This document shows positions 12,835 to 57,100 of a stretch of 64,000 bases of DNA, piece by piece (positions within the stretch are counted from its first letter, which is position 1; the number at the start of each line of letters is the position of its first letter). The stretch covers positions 1,813,001 to 1,877,000 of the forward strand of contig OX335656.1 of NCBI GenBank assembly GCA_946894095.1, written 5' to 3'. The translations under genes and the position numbers were made by a program. The notes beneath the pieces were generated by a model, which did not search any database, was not told where the DNA came from, and saw nothing but the letters and a program-made list of their open reading frames with translations. This DNA is from Incurvaria masculella (lineage: Eukaryota; Arthropoda; Insecta; Lepidoptera; Incurvariidae).

Positions 12835-13110
12835 TTAAATAAAAGATTACGATCCTCTCTTCTACCTTCCGTAGCTCAAGCGGTGAATACATACATATAC
12901 GAACGTACATACATAAGAGAGTATGGAAATTGGTCGTCTTATTTACATGAATAACCTTCAATTAAACCTCATTATTAAAATTAATTTTATGAGAAACAGG
13001 CAATCGGCGTTGGCATTAATATGGAATAATAAAAAAACAGGCCAAGTGCGAGACTCGCACACGAAGAGTTCCGTACCATCGGACAAGATTAAACACAAAA
13101 AAACTTTCGT

Positions 13111-13834
13111 ATTGATGACCTTGCTACTGATATTATTCTTATGAATGTAGATCTCGATTTCGTACTAAATTGGGCTACGAGGTTTGGCCTTCTAGTCAAT
13201 CCTTCTAAGTCGCAGGCAATCATAATTGGTAATCCCAAACTTCTAGCTAAGCTGAATCGAGACGAGCTACCTGATCTTCTATTCAATGGCACTGTTATTC
13301 CTTACGTTAAATGCGTGAAAAACCTGGGACTCATGATAGACGAAACTCTGTCTTGGCAACCACAAGTTAGTCAAGTAAGCCGCAAAATGTTTGCTAGCAT
13401 GCATACTCTGAAACTCTTAAAGAACTTTATTCCTATCGCTACCAAAATTACGCTTGCACAATCCTTGCTTCTCCCTTTACTTGATTATGGTGACGTGTGC
13501 TATCTTGACCTCAATCAAGAGCTCCTTAACAAACTCGACCGCCTCCTCAACTTGTGTATCCGCTACGTATTTGGGCTTCGTAAATTTGATCACATCTCTG
13601 AATTTCGAACTCGTCTTCAATGGCTCGATATTCGTCACCGAAGGAATACTCATGTCCTTTCACTTCTCTACAACATCCTTAATGATCCCAATGCTCCCTC
13701 GTACCTTCGAAATCGGTTTTCATATCTTTGCCCACATGGTCTCCCACTTAGATCGACCGGCTCTTCGGCACTGGCCATTCCCTCGCACACATCCTCCACG
13801 TATTCAGACTCCTTTACAGTGCACGCTGCAATAG
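13111..13834 (+). mobile_element. LINE reverse transcriptase, C-terminal fragment
   Basis: An open frame of about 240 codons matches the region after the catalytic palm of CR1/Jockey-type non-LTR reverse transcriptases: GLLVNPSKSQAIIIGN, KNLGLMIDETLSW, AQSLLLPLLDYGD, then LNKLDRLLNLCIRYVFGLRK. The catalytic FADD box is upstream and missing. Homology stops at about SFTVHAA and the frame continues into an unrelated repeat. Being open over this length suggests a fairly recent, 5'-truncated insertion. Confidence 0.8.
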
Positions 13835-13924
13835 GGTATGTCAGCCTTCGCTGTCAGTCCATCCATCCGTCCGGTCGGTCTGTGAGCAGTTCGAATATCA
13901 TGAACGGTAATAGGTAGACAACTT

Positions 13925-14088
13925 AGCCCCGGTTGCACGAAGAAACGGCCGAGTTAATCAATGTTCAAACACGTCACTTTTAATGATCCGCATAGAGTTC
14001 CTTCCATACTGTACACACAAAGAGACGTGTTTGATCATACTTTGACGTTGATTTTGATTTTTTGTACGTTCGTGCACTCGGACCTTAA
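13925..14088. mobile_element. Relative of the 15,824 MITE
   Basis: Begins CCGGTTGCACGAAGAAACGG and ends TTCGTGCACTCGGACC; the arms are partly mismatched. Confidence 0.55.
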
Positions 14089-14245
14089 TATTTCACAGAT
14101 TGTGTATTACATCACAGAATTAAAGCGGGCCGCATGGATACCGCACCGCATAAAAAAACGTGATTTTAATGTGTTAAATATTTTACAATGGTACGGAACC
14201 CTTCGTGTGCCTGTCCGACTCGCACTTGGCCGGTTTTGCGTTTTT

Positions 14246-14550
14246 AGGGTTCCGTACCCAAAGGGTGAAAACGGAACCCTATTACTAAGCCTCCGCTGTC
14301 CGTCCGTCCGTCCGTCCGTCCGTCTGTCCGTCTGTCACAGGGCTGTATCTCAGTAACCGTAACAGGTAGACAGCTGAAATGTTCACAGAGTGTGTATTTA
14401 TTTTGCCGCTATAACAACAAATAGGTAAGATTAAAAAATAATTAAAATTAAAGGGGGCTCCCATACAAAAAACGTGATTTTTTTGTTTTATTTTTTACGA
14501 TGGTACGGAACCCTTCGTGTGCGAGTCCGACTCGCACTTGGCCGGTTTTT
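14246..14550. mobile_element. GGGTTCCGTAC / CTTGGCCGG element
   Basis: Left part GGGTTCCGTACCCAAAGGGT and a CCGTCCGT/CTGT microsatellite (14,298-14,335), right end GACTCGCACTTGGCCGGTTT. Non-coding and common in lepidopteran DNA. A second right end lies just before it at about 14,194-14,240, and other pieces at 13,033, 22,915-23,046 (reverse), 55,456-55,543, 57,160-57,200 and 60,113-60,170. Confidence 0.6.
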
Positions 14551-14559
14551 AGGAACGTA

Positions 14560-15823
14560 ACCGAAAGCAACACAAATTCATCGACTCCTTCTCCGAATCG
14601 CTCAAAGAAAATAAAAATTTCCGCATCCTCCAACCCTGTCAGCCAAAATTCGAAGGGATGATCCCACCCCCCCTGCTGACGGTAAGCCTCTTAGGCCGGA
14701 GTGCACGACGCTTCGTAAAATGTTATCCGTTACTGATTACATTTGACGATGATGTGACGGCTAATCGCCCATCATATGAAATTGCGTTGCACGTAACATA
14801 TTTTCGTCAAAGTTAGCTTGCCAGGAGTCAGACCACAAATAGTCCCTCGAAACAATCGGCAAAAATGTTTGCTGTATGGCAACTCTTAGCACCGCCTGAG
14901 CTGACATAGTACTGCCCTTCTCTCACAGTACATAAACAGAAAGGGACAGGCACAATTGAAGCACCATCTAGCGTCAACCATTCGTACTAACAAACAAAAC
15001 AGTTGCTCCTGGAGCCGCGGGGTGGCGCTACTAGCGCCCAATATGTCGGCTTGCTATCAGCTGTTGGTAGCACCACAGATTACATAGATTTGCCGCCGAA
15101 ATTTTTAATCTGTGGAACCGAGTGCCAGGCTAATAATTATGAAAAACAAAGCATTGCATTCCATTAATGGCGACGTTTGCCTATTATTTAAGGTCCAATA
15201 AGACTACAATAATATAAAAATAGTAACTTTTGATACTTTGAATTATAATTTGATCGTGATTTTGACGGTGATCAATGGGTCCGGAGTGTTTACGATTAGC
15301 GGTTAACATCAGCGGTCAACGTAATGTTTAAGTTTCGTGCAACGCAAAATTTGCCTGATCAGGCCTTAATCATACGTTGACGGTGATGTTGACGAGCAAG
15401 ACGGTACGTGCAACCGGGGCTTAGTTGCGTAGTAGGCTCGCATGCAGTGAACGGATACCGGTTCGTTAAAAATCCGTGCCTCACAAGATCCTATAATCGG
15501 ATTACGTTCAGCTGTAAACCGTTCGTTATCCAAAATGCTGAATGCGACGTGAGGCGATCTCCGCCCTGCCACTCGGTCAGTTAATCTTCGTGGAGTCAAT
15601 GCAGTACGTAAGCTTACTTGGTTACACTCGGTACGACATGAGTAGAAACTGGATACATGATAACAAAGGTGTCTCTGCAAGAACTTGAATTTCGAATAAT
15701 TACTCGAGATAACTAAACAAAACAAAAACTAACGATAAGTATTACTTCTTACGTCACTTTGACACCTTTCGTATCGACGCAATGTCACTTTTGACACAGT
15801 TAGCATTACTTTTGGTTATTCTT
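14560..15823. other. Spacer, no supported gene
   Basis: A 119-codon minus-strand frame (15,366-15,725) lacks any motif. Ends of the 15,824-type MITE family (CAACCGGGGC) occur near 15,355-15,420. Confidence 0.35.
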
Positions 15824-16082
15824 AGGGCCGAGTGCACGAAAAGACAATCAAAATCAACGTCAACGTACGATTAAACACGTCACGTTGTATGGACAGTATG
15901 GAAGGAACTCTATGCGGTTCAATAAAAGTGATTGCACGAAGAGACGGCCGAGTTAATCAATGTTCAAACACGTCAATTTCAGAGAACTGCATGGAGTTAC
16001 TCCATACGGGCCATACAAAGTGACGTGTTTAATCGTACGTTGACGTTGATTTTGATTGTTTGTCCTTTCGTGCACTCGGCCC
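15824..16082. mobile_element. Inverted-repeat MITE with ~70-bp arms
   Basis: GGGCCGAGTGCACGAAAAGA at the left and the inverted form ending TTTCGTGCACTCGGCCC at the right, with ACACGTCA-rich arms. Relatives lie at 13,925-14,088 and 20,548-20,672. Confidence 0.7.
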
Positions 16083-17417
16083 TTAGAGAAAACAGTGACT
16101 TTGTTACAAACCAAGTTTTCAGCGCGTGACATCTCTGATATTAATTACTCGTCACAGTTTCTTTCCGCCACCCCTGCCCAACCCACAAGGCTATATTTGT
16201 TTTTAGAACAGCGCCATCTCATGACAGGAACATTTGGACCTGTGATTTATTCAGCCACTACTCACTTTTCCTATCCACCGCTAGATGGCACGACTTTTTT
16301 TTTAGCTTCAACATTATGTTGTGCATTCTTGAATCCCACATAAGTCGGTGAATCGCTTGCGAGATGTCACCACTTATAGAAAAAAGTAGGCATCTTTTTC
16401 TACCACAGTTATTCTTTGATACAGTAGTATTCAGAGTGGACGTACTAACTTTAACTGTATGGCTATCCGGTGTTAAGCCGCGTACAAAATTTTGATAGTT
16501 CACTCTGAATCCGACTGATAGAGTTTGATACCGTTTCGCACGAAAACTTCTCGTGTTCGCTTTCCGACTAGACCCCCTGGATATGCACTCATGAAGTGAA
16601 CACGATATCAATTCATAGATAAAAGTGAAACGCTTTCGCCTGACATCATTAAATGTTATGTTGTGTCATTGCAATCTAATTAAAATATGGGACAACAATA
16701 GGATGACTCGTGACTGTCATTTCATGATTACGAAAGGTTTTTGACCCTGAACGACTTTTCTTTTCTATTAAGCGGGTCTACTCACGAGTTATCACCTGTG
16801 AGTCACTGGACTAGTGAGTCACAGAACTTTCTTCGTGGATTCATGAATACGAAAGTTGTGTGACCATGACTAGAGGTAATCCATATGTCCATCGCCAATA
16901 TCTGCATCGCCACAATCTGCCTCGCCAATATCTGCATCGCCAACAAATGCATCGCCAATATCTCCATCACCAGCGGCGGAGCTGTGGCCGGACCGCAGAT
17001 CCGTTGCCAACGACTGGAGACGCATATGCGTTGTCGACGGAGATATTGGCAATGTAGACAGCGTGTGCACCGTGACTAGACCCGCAGACCTTATCTCTTG
17101 GTGTTGCCAATCACAATAATAATGTTTAATTTTATGAACAGTATCTGTCGTTGAAAATTTCTGCAACACTTTATATAAATTATTACAATCCCACAGATTG
17201 AATTGCTTTTCTTGAATCGCTCTAATTTAAAGTATTGATATTAAACGCCAACATATTATGGGTACACTTTTATTTATGTGTCAAAATGGCAACATTCTGA
17301 AGAGAACAAATGAAATCCGGCAACGTCACTGTCGTCGCCGGGTGAGCAAGCGAGTTCTCTGAATCGCCTTCGCTAAAATTCATTCGAATTTAGTGCTTCA
17401 TCACTGCTGTAGTAATC
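16083..17417. other. Upstream region of TER94
   Basis: Contains GCGCCATCTCATGACAG and CCACCGCTAGATGGCAC repeat scraps, direct repeats of CATGAATACGAAAG near 16,723 and 16,843, and the minisatellite. The likely 5' UTR lies in the GC-richer 17,325-17,417. No TATA box was seen. Confidence 0.4.
16890..16979. repeat. 15-bp minisatellite upstream of TER94
   Basis: Six imperfect units of CATCGCCAATATCTG in tandem about 440 bp before the TER94 start codon. Being a multiple of three, all frames stay open through it. The minus-strand reading gives DIGDA-type five-residue repeats. Confidence 0.75.
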
Positions 17418-49993
<32,576 letters not shown>

Positions 49994-50407
49994 ACAGCAG
50001 CGGCTGGGACCCACCGCGCGCCACCCGACCTCCACCCGCCGTCATTATCTCTTTAAGACTGCCAATATCACCGCACTTGACAGCCTGCTGGTTGTCGCTT
50101 TGACAGCCCGCACTGTTGTGACTTTGACACTACTGTCACTTTGCCCTGCATCTGTCACTTTGACATAAGCTAGTTCAATCGCTCCGCTAGATGTCACTTT
50201 GACAGTGGCATCCGTCATTTTAATAGCCTGTAATATTTTTTATGCCGTACTTTGCTTCAACCGGACGCTAACAGAAATGTGTGTTACTTGCCTACAATTA
50301 GAAGAAAAAATCGCTGCTGTAATTTTATCATGAAAATGTCACTGACAGCTCTTGCAACGGCATCGACAATATTCGTGGCGGTTTCGAAATTTGAAAGTAT
50401 TTAAAAC

Positions 50408-50413
50408 AATAAA
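50408..50413 (+). terminator. Poly(A) signal of TER94 (AATAAA)
   Basis: A canonical AATAAA lies 415 bp after the TAG stop, followed about 30-45 bp later by a T-rich stretch. This implies a 3' UTR of roughly 430 bp. The UTR contains several TGTCACTTTGACA-like repeats at 50,090-50,215. Confidence 0.6.
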
Positions 50414-51833
50414 ATTATAACATTAGCATTTCAATCATGCAGTTTTGTTTTTTATTTTAAATGGTTCGTCTCTTTGTTGACTTAAATTTTCAAAGACGGA
50501 GTAATATAGTTCTTTTTATTATATAATTGTACGCTGAAATCTTGTAATATGCTTACCAGTGAATGTATTTCATGACTCGAGATTATTTTCCACCTGAAAT
50601 TACTGGAAATGTAGGGTAAGATTATTGTTTCTGCTAGACGTGTGTCAGGTGTGATGAGATGATGTAAAACTAGGATAGACAGAAGGTTCGAGGGCGGGAG
50701 GCTAGGCATGACCACTTTCTTCCAATTGGTTTTGTGTCGATTTTCTGACACGTGCTACAATAATACCTATTTATGTCGCGAAGTTTGTTAATTTAAGAAT
50801 TTTTTCTTTACCGTTTACTCCGGAACGGCTGGTGGTTTAGTAGTATAAACATTGGTATATTTGTAAGGGGCTTACGGGCCCCGGAGAGTACGATTTTAAA
50901 ATTAATGGTTTAATCAAAATTTGCCCAGTTCAGTACTTACTGGCTAGATAACAACTGGCAATGTATGCAATGATTTTGTAATAAAACATTTTATAGACCA
51001 TATTTAGTTTTTTTTTCTCAACCTTTTAGAGATGGGTAATTGTAGGTACAGAGTGCAATAGAAGCTACGTCTGGAATGTTCTCACTTTCAACTTTGGGAA
51101 ATTTTCTTGAGGTTGATATGAACAAGAAACTTAAGTATAGAAATGGCGAAAAGTGTTAATTTGTGGCTGGTTAACCTCAACAAGAACGTATATATTGCAT
51201 CACCGCCTCATACTCTTAATAGAGAAATCTCAAGAATCAAAGTAAACATTTTTAAATCAGAACTCTTGAACGAGTACAATGCAGTCTGAACCCCTGTCTA
51301 TTTAGTAGATGGCAAATGAAATATACTGTATGTACTGGTTCCATCCTTGATGAAAACTAAAGTCACTTATTTGCCAATAAAACTAGGGGTTTTGGAGCCT
51401 TGCCTGCCTATAAAACAGCAAATACAAACGTTGATTGAGCACAGTACCCAGTAGTCTTGGAGCGTGGCATCCAGTAACATTGATTCATGCAAGTATTGCA
51501 ATAATCAGTTGTAAAGTATTTGAACATGTTTTTAGATTACGCTTCGAACATTTTTAAAATGCTTAACTAAAAAATTCTAAATGAACATCAAACCTGCTCA
51601 CAGAATTTCACTACAATCGGTGGAGACCTGTAAAGAAAAACAACCGGACAGACATAAAAAGCATTTTTGCCCTAGCTGAAACAGAGATCTGCTCGCACTA
51701 CTTGCTCGCTCGGTCAAAGAAAACTGTTATGTATCATTTTCCAGTTCCAGTGATTTTGCTACGGATCCTCAACCCTCTAGATTGATTCCTATTTTGTTTG
51801 TAGAAAGGTAGAAAACGTAAATTTACATCGAAT
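50414..51833. other. Intergenic, no gene seen
   Basis: AT-rich spacer beyond the TER94 poly(A) site. No open frame with motifs. Confidence 0.4.
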
Positions 51834-52262
51834 TTTTTTATGTAATTTGACACAAATAATACCACACTTACTGCCGTATTAGCCCAACGGACCTCATGGG
51901 AAGTAGGAGCGATACCAGAATCTATGCATCGCTAATATTAACGGAATGGAAAACCTGGACAACTCTTATTGTCGCTTCGACCATCCTCCATCCAATGCGA
52001 TGGTAACTTTGATTGTGAACCATGGAACAGCTCGCATTAGTGAAGAAATAGGAGTTATGCCAGGATCTAGGCATGGGTACAATTAACTGAATGGAAAACA
52101 TGGACAATTCTTATTTTCGCTACAACCATCTTTCATTCAACGCGTGGTAGCTGTGATTCAGAACCATGGAACGGCTCGCATTCGTAACGAAACGCAAATA
52201 TCTCGCCCCGAAAGAGAGAAAATTATGCAATAACGGCGTAGGGATTGAACCCATGACTCTAG
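51834..52262 (-). mobile_element. Diverged SINE with internal duplication
   Basis: Tail at the left; two body segments (around 51,920-52,050 and 52,060-52,200) both contain the TGGAAAAC...GGACAA and CATGGAACGGCTCGCAT-like parts. A tRNA-like head with GGGATTGAACCC is at the right. Confidence 0.6.
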
Positions 52263-52670
52263 TATATTTATTTATTTACTCTTCGATTTATATATTAGCA
52301 ATATGGTTAATAAATGGATAAATATAAGCGCTCCATCGCAAGGAAGTTGTTTTACGTTAGCTTAGTTGGCTCCCTTTTCCTCTTAGTTCTAAGATCATGT
52401 ACTGTATACAAAAATTAATTCTATGAAGGAGGAAATAAACATACACATACTTACATACCTTCACGCCGCTTTCCAGGAGGGGTAGGCAGACATGATAAGA
52501 GTGCCATACGGTACGATCATAGCACACCTCTTTCGCTTCATCTACAGAGACATCTTTTCATACATGCTCTACGATTACGGGTGCTACGAACCAACCTTTA
52601 CGAAGAATTACATCGACTTGGTCGTGGTACGTACCGGCACCACTCTTCCAATCACTTCTGCTCTGTAAAT

Positions 52671-52968
52671 TTGTTTCGTAATTTTTTCGACAGGCATGCT
52701 CCGGAAATAAAGGTTTATTCTATTCTAGTCTAATTGGCTTGTGTTTCAATTTTGTAGATGTATATATATTGTAAAGGCATGGTTATCTAAAAACAACTTT
52801 TGCTCAATCTTATGTATCGGATTTTCGTAATTTTTTCGACAGGCATGCTCCGGAAATAAAGGTTTATTCTATTCTAGTCTAATTGGCTTGTGTTTCAATT
52901 TTGTAGATGTATATATATTGTAAAGGCATGGTTATCTAAAAACAACTTTTGCTCAATCTTATGTATCG
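52671..52968. repeat. 149-bp tandem duplication, apparently perfect
   Basis: From TTCGTAATTTTTTCGACAGG to CAATCTTATGTATCG, repeated head to tail with no difference seen over the unit, between the two convergent genes. Confidence 0.8.
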
Positions 52969-53178
52969 ATGCTATTGGTATTGTAAGAGTCAACATTTGG
53001 AAACTATTTTTTCCACTAAGAAGTGATTATGTAAATATATTTTATGTAAATATATTTGGTGTTGATTTTAGACAATTTCCAGTTGAGAATTAAAGGGGCA
53101 GGTGTGAAAGAACATACATAATATTCAGGAAAGTAAATGAAAGTACCCAACTGTAAATAAATATTTATAAAAAAATAC

Positions 53179-53184
53179 TTTATT
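53179..53184 (-). terminator. Probable poly(A) signal of the mute-like gene
   Basis: AATAAA on the minus strand (TTTATT on +) starts only 7 bases after the TGA stop and would give a very short 3' UTR. More AATAAA-like and AT-rich motifs follow at 53,150-53,165. Confidence 0.45.
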
Positions 53185-53191
53185 AGTAAAA

Positions 53192-54130
53192 TCAAGTCAC
53201 TTCGCCAAGCGCCATCTGTTGCAAGAGATCCATAACATGAAAGAATCTTGCTTTCACCTCCGCGAGAGTTCGGTTCGGAAGCAACTCCATAATCTTCGTG
53301 AATGTCTCCTCAGATTCCGTCTCCTTCTTCAGCACCTGCAGTATCGTCTTGTCCTCGCTCCTCGTCCAATCACTGTTTGACAGCTCTGGCCTTTTTGGGT
53401 GTGGCTTTGGAATGTCCGGCTTCAAAAAGGCTGCATCCGCCAATGTTTTCTCTTCTGTGTCGTCATGGGGATTAATTGCTTCTTGCGTCATTTCATTCTT
53501 CTTTACGTCTCGTTTGTGTTTCACTGATTTTGTTTTGTTCTTCTCTGCAGCATTTTTAGTTTTTATGACATGGCCATTTCCATTTTCCGCTTTCTGGTTT
53601 GTATCATCAGTCTTTTTCATCTCCAGTCTTTTTAGATTCTTTACCTTGATTGATTTCTTCTTGTCATCCACACCTAATGCATCTGGGCTCGTCTCTCTCT
53701 TTCTTTTATTTCTCACAACATTATCAGCTGCATTTCTTACAGGACCACTCGCATCACCCGGATTCAGTTTAGGTTCCACAGTTTTTTCTACATTGTGCAC
53801 ACTCTTTGCATCTATTTGCGCATCGATAACCACCTTAACAGTCTTCTTGGTTGCCTCCACGTTCTTAGGTGTCCTTTCCGGGCTCTTCTTCTCTTTCGTT
53901 ACCTTCACAACATTCCTGGCGTTGGGGGACTTGGGCGCCTTCTTGGGGCTCTTGAGATTCTTGCGGCGCGGCGACGCGCGGTCGTCGTCCGAGTCGTGCG
54001 GGGGCGCCGGCGGCGGCGCGGGGGCGAGGCGGCGGGCGTGCTCGTGCGGGCCGAGAGCGGAGCCCGGGAACGTGACGAGAGCTGGCCGCAGCTGCCGACC
54101 CTCCTGGAGGAACACTCGACCTTGGAGATA
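53192..54130 (-). CDS. mute: mute/GON4L-like terminal exon F (disordered region plus SANT)
   Basis: TGCAG acceptor; 312 codons, then a TGA stop. Begins YLQGRVFLQEGRQLRPAL, passes a Pro/Ala- then Lys-rich low-complexity region with KNLKSPKKAPKSP, and closes with the SANT domain and ALGEVT. Confidence 0.85.
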   Translation of the reverse strand, partial: YLQGRVFLQEGRQLRPALVTFPGSALGPHEHARRLAPAPPPAPPHDSDDDRASPRRKNLKSPKKAPKSPNARNVVKVTKEKKSPERTPKNVEATKKTVKVVIDAQIDAKSVHNVEKTVEPKLNPGDASGPVRNAADNVVRNKRKRETSPDALGVDDKKKSIKVKNLKRLEMKKTDDTNQKAENGNGHVIKTKNAAEKNKTKSVKHKRDVKKNEMTQEAINPHDDTEEKTLADAAFLKPDIPKPHPKRPELSNSDWTRSEDKTILQVLKKETESEETFTKIMELLPNRTLAEVKARFFHVMDLLQQMALGEVT

Positions 54131-57100
54131 CTGCAACAAATTCGAGTTAAAACACTGTTATGGTCGGTTGACAAATTTAAATAGAACCAGGGTCACCAGT
54201 ATGTTCCGCTAATGATCTTTAGGATGTTCTTTTGAATTATTGTCCTAAACATGGTCTAAATACAATGCAGGGAGCGTCATTTGTAGTTTTATTTATCAAT
54301 CTTACCTAACCAGCTATGTCATTGCGTGCAAATTGTTTAAAATGAGAAATCAATGGCAAGCCAATGTTTTTAAACGTTACCTAACAAAATCTTGTCTGGT
54401 CTAACCTTCCCTCTAAAGGTGGCCCAACCCGGCGGGCCTAACTCAAAGGCGGGCACGGTACAAAACCGTGCTGTTGCGCTCTGGGACCTTCTCTGTTTCA
54501 AAGAAAAAGACAGGCTCCGTGTTGAGGAAGATGCAAAAAGACAATATGCATAGTGTATGATTTGGTAAGATTACAAAAATTTTAATAACAAAACTACTTA
54601 CAGCTAAAAGTAAACCACGACCGCTGCAGTAAAAAATCGAACAAAAACCAAATAGATTTTAAATCTTGATTAAATAAGCTATGTCTGATCACTAATGTTT
54701 TTGAGATGTTCTTACTTTATCATTGCGTAATCCACCTCCAAAGTTATTGAATTCGAACTTTCGGCCCTTATAACTTAGAAACCAAACACAACTTTGCAAT
54801 GCCCATGGTCATCACTCTTCTGACTCTTCCGAAAGTTCGGATTTTTCGCGCGTTTTATACAATAACTTTGGAGGTGGATTACGCAATGATAAAGTAAGAA
54901 CATCTTAAACATATTAGTCATCAGACATAGCTTATTTAAGCAAGATTTAGAATCTATTTGGTTTTTGTTAGATTTTTGACTACAGCGGTCGTGGTTTACT
55001 TTTAGCTATAAGTCGTTTTGAAATTAAAATTTTCGTAAATCTTACCAAATCATACACTATGCACATTGTCTTTTTTGTGGACAGGGTGCATCTTCCTCAT
55101 CACGGAGCCTGTCTTATTCTTAGAAACAGAGATGGTCCCAGAGCGCAACAGCACGGTTTTGTACCGTGCCCGCAAATTAGTTGAGGCCGCCGGGTTGGGC
55201 CACCTTAAGGGCCAGTATTTAGTCCATTGTACTGTGCGGTCGAGATTGTCTTGTATCAATTGACGACTAACAATAGGGTCCCCAAAAAATTTCGTGTCAT
55301 CAGCAAAAAGTGTGAATGGTTGCTGCATTACGGCTTGTAGATCGGTCAGAAAAATTCCAAAAGCGACTGGGCCGATAACCGAACCCTGGGGAACCCCGCT
55401 AAGCACGTAAGCCTCACCAACGCGTACTCTGAGTTTTCTGTTTGTGAGAAAGTCCTTGAAAACGTGATTTTTTTGTGTTAAATCTTGTACGATAGTACGG
55501 AACCCTTCGTGTGCGAGTCCGACTCGCACTTGACCGGTTTTTTTATGAACTCACCGTAACGTCGAGTGCGTGCCGGTCGAGCGCGCTCTTGCGTGCGGGC
55601 GGCTCGTCCAGCTCGATGCGGTGCTCGCCGCTGTCCGCCGCCCACGCGCTCTCCGGGAACTCCTCTGTGTGCTCCTCCGTGTACAGGCTGCGAACCGAAG
55701 CAGACACGAGCCGTGACTATAGCCCTGATTATTGAAGCCATGTAAAAATTGTATGCTTTATTGATGCTCTAGAACAGTGTCTACCCGCGGAACCCCAGGG
55801 GTTTGCAGAATCTATCCCAGAGGGTGTTCGGACAAAATAAAAATAAAAATTATGAAGCAAAATTATTTTTAGGAGTCCTCGGATCATGGTAAGGTGGCGC
55901 TAGGTGTCCACACTTGAAGGTTGGGAAACACTGTTCTAGAACAACTACAGTACAGTGCACATTTAAACATATTTTTGGTCAACATAAGTATTTGCCCGTA
56001 GCACTTAGCATCTTATTTCATAGATTATTGGTTCTTTCATGCGGTGTTTTTTTTTTTTGGAATCTTTAGACAATGGTAATGGCCACTTTAACCATCTTTC
56101 ATTTTATGCAGTGGTGTCGTCAGCCTAAGTACCTCAGGGGCGCGTCGCGTCGCCTTGCAGTTGGACAACTCTAGGCGCGGTTGGTTGCTGAATTTTTTTG
56201 TATTTTTGTGGCTGGCCATAGTTTGTAACCTACCTAAAACCCTCCCGGGTATATCGGATACCAGTTTGTCTTCTTTGCATTCGGTCTAGTATTCCTAGAC
56301 TAGGTGGAGCTGCCAGGGGCAAGATCCCGCAGAAATGATCTAGATTTTTGAGGGCTAAACATCTCATGATGTTGTTGTTGTCATAACTGGTAGTTGCAGT
56401 AGCTAGGATTAGCGTTAGAGATTATATAAGTTTACTAATACTAAGTTTAATTTTGAATTTAAACGAGAATGACCTGTAAGCTATATCCGGGTATCCGGAG
56501 GATGGGGCACGGCACTCACCTGTCGGGCACGCGCTCGTCGGGCAGCAACGCGCGGAAGTGCGCGAGCAGGCGCGGGCTCGTGCGCAGGTGCGGCTCGACG
56601 CGCGCGCGCAGGCCGCCCGCGCGCGCGCCGCCGCCGCGCGCGCCCTCGCCGCGCAGCGCGCGCATCACCTGCCGCAGCTTCGCTGGCTTGCGGGCGAACG
56701 TCGACTGCGGCAGCGACGAAGAATAGTAGTGATAGTGACCCGAGTGACCAACCGAAAAGTGGACTCTTTGAACAAGCTACCACAAGAAGTAATTAGAGGT
56801 GTAGAGTTCCAAACGTCTTGGCGAGTCTTCCGGCCTCGTCAGCCTTAGGTTTGTAATACCTACCTGAAGGATTACGCACCTAAGTTTCCGAAGAAGTAAT
56901 TGATTGATTGAAAATTCTTTAAAACGCCACAAAAAAACCATTTACAAAAGAAAGTATAGTGCAATAACAGAAGTAATAAGTGCTATATCAGTGAATACTT
57001 TTAACAATCATCTTGACAAACATTTGTAGCCTGTAGGCCTGGAGGCCTGTAGGCCTCTAGCGCCCACAAGGGGGCGGTATCGCCCACAAGGGGGCGGTAT

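Noticed and set aside
13961..14356. 131-codon + strand open frame
   Set aside because: It runs through two MITE-type repeats and a CCGT microsatellite and has no motif.
16890..16979. CRISPR array
   Set aside because: Units of 15 bp with no spacers, in an animal genome. It is a minisatellite.
53298..54212. Long + strand open frame (304 codons) opposite the terminal mute-like exon
   Set aside because: It is the antisense shadow of the Lys/Ser-rich exon, with Phe/Leu/Ser-rich content and no family; the minus strand has the splice sites and the SANT domain.
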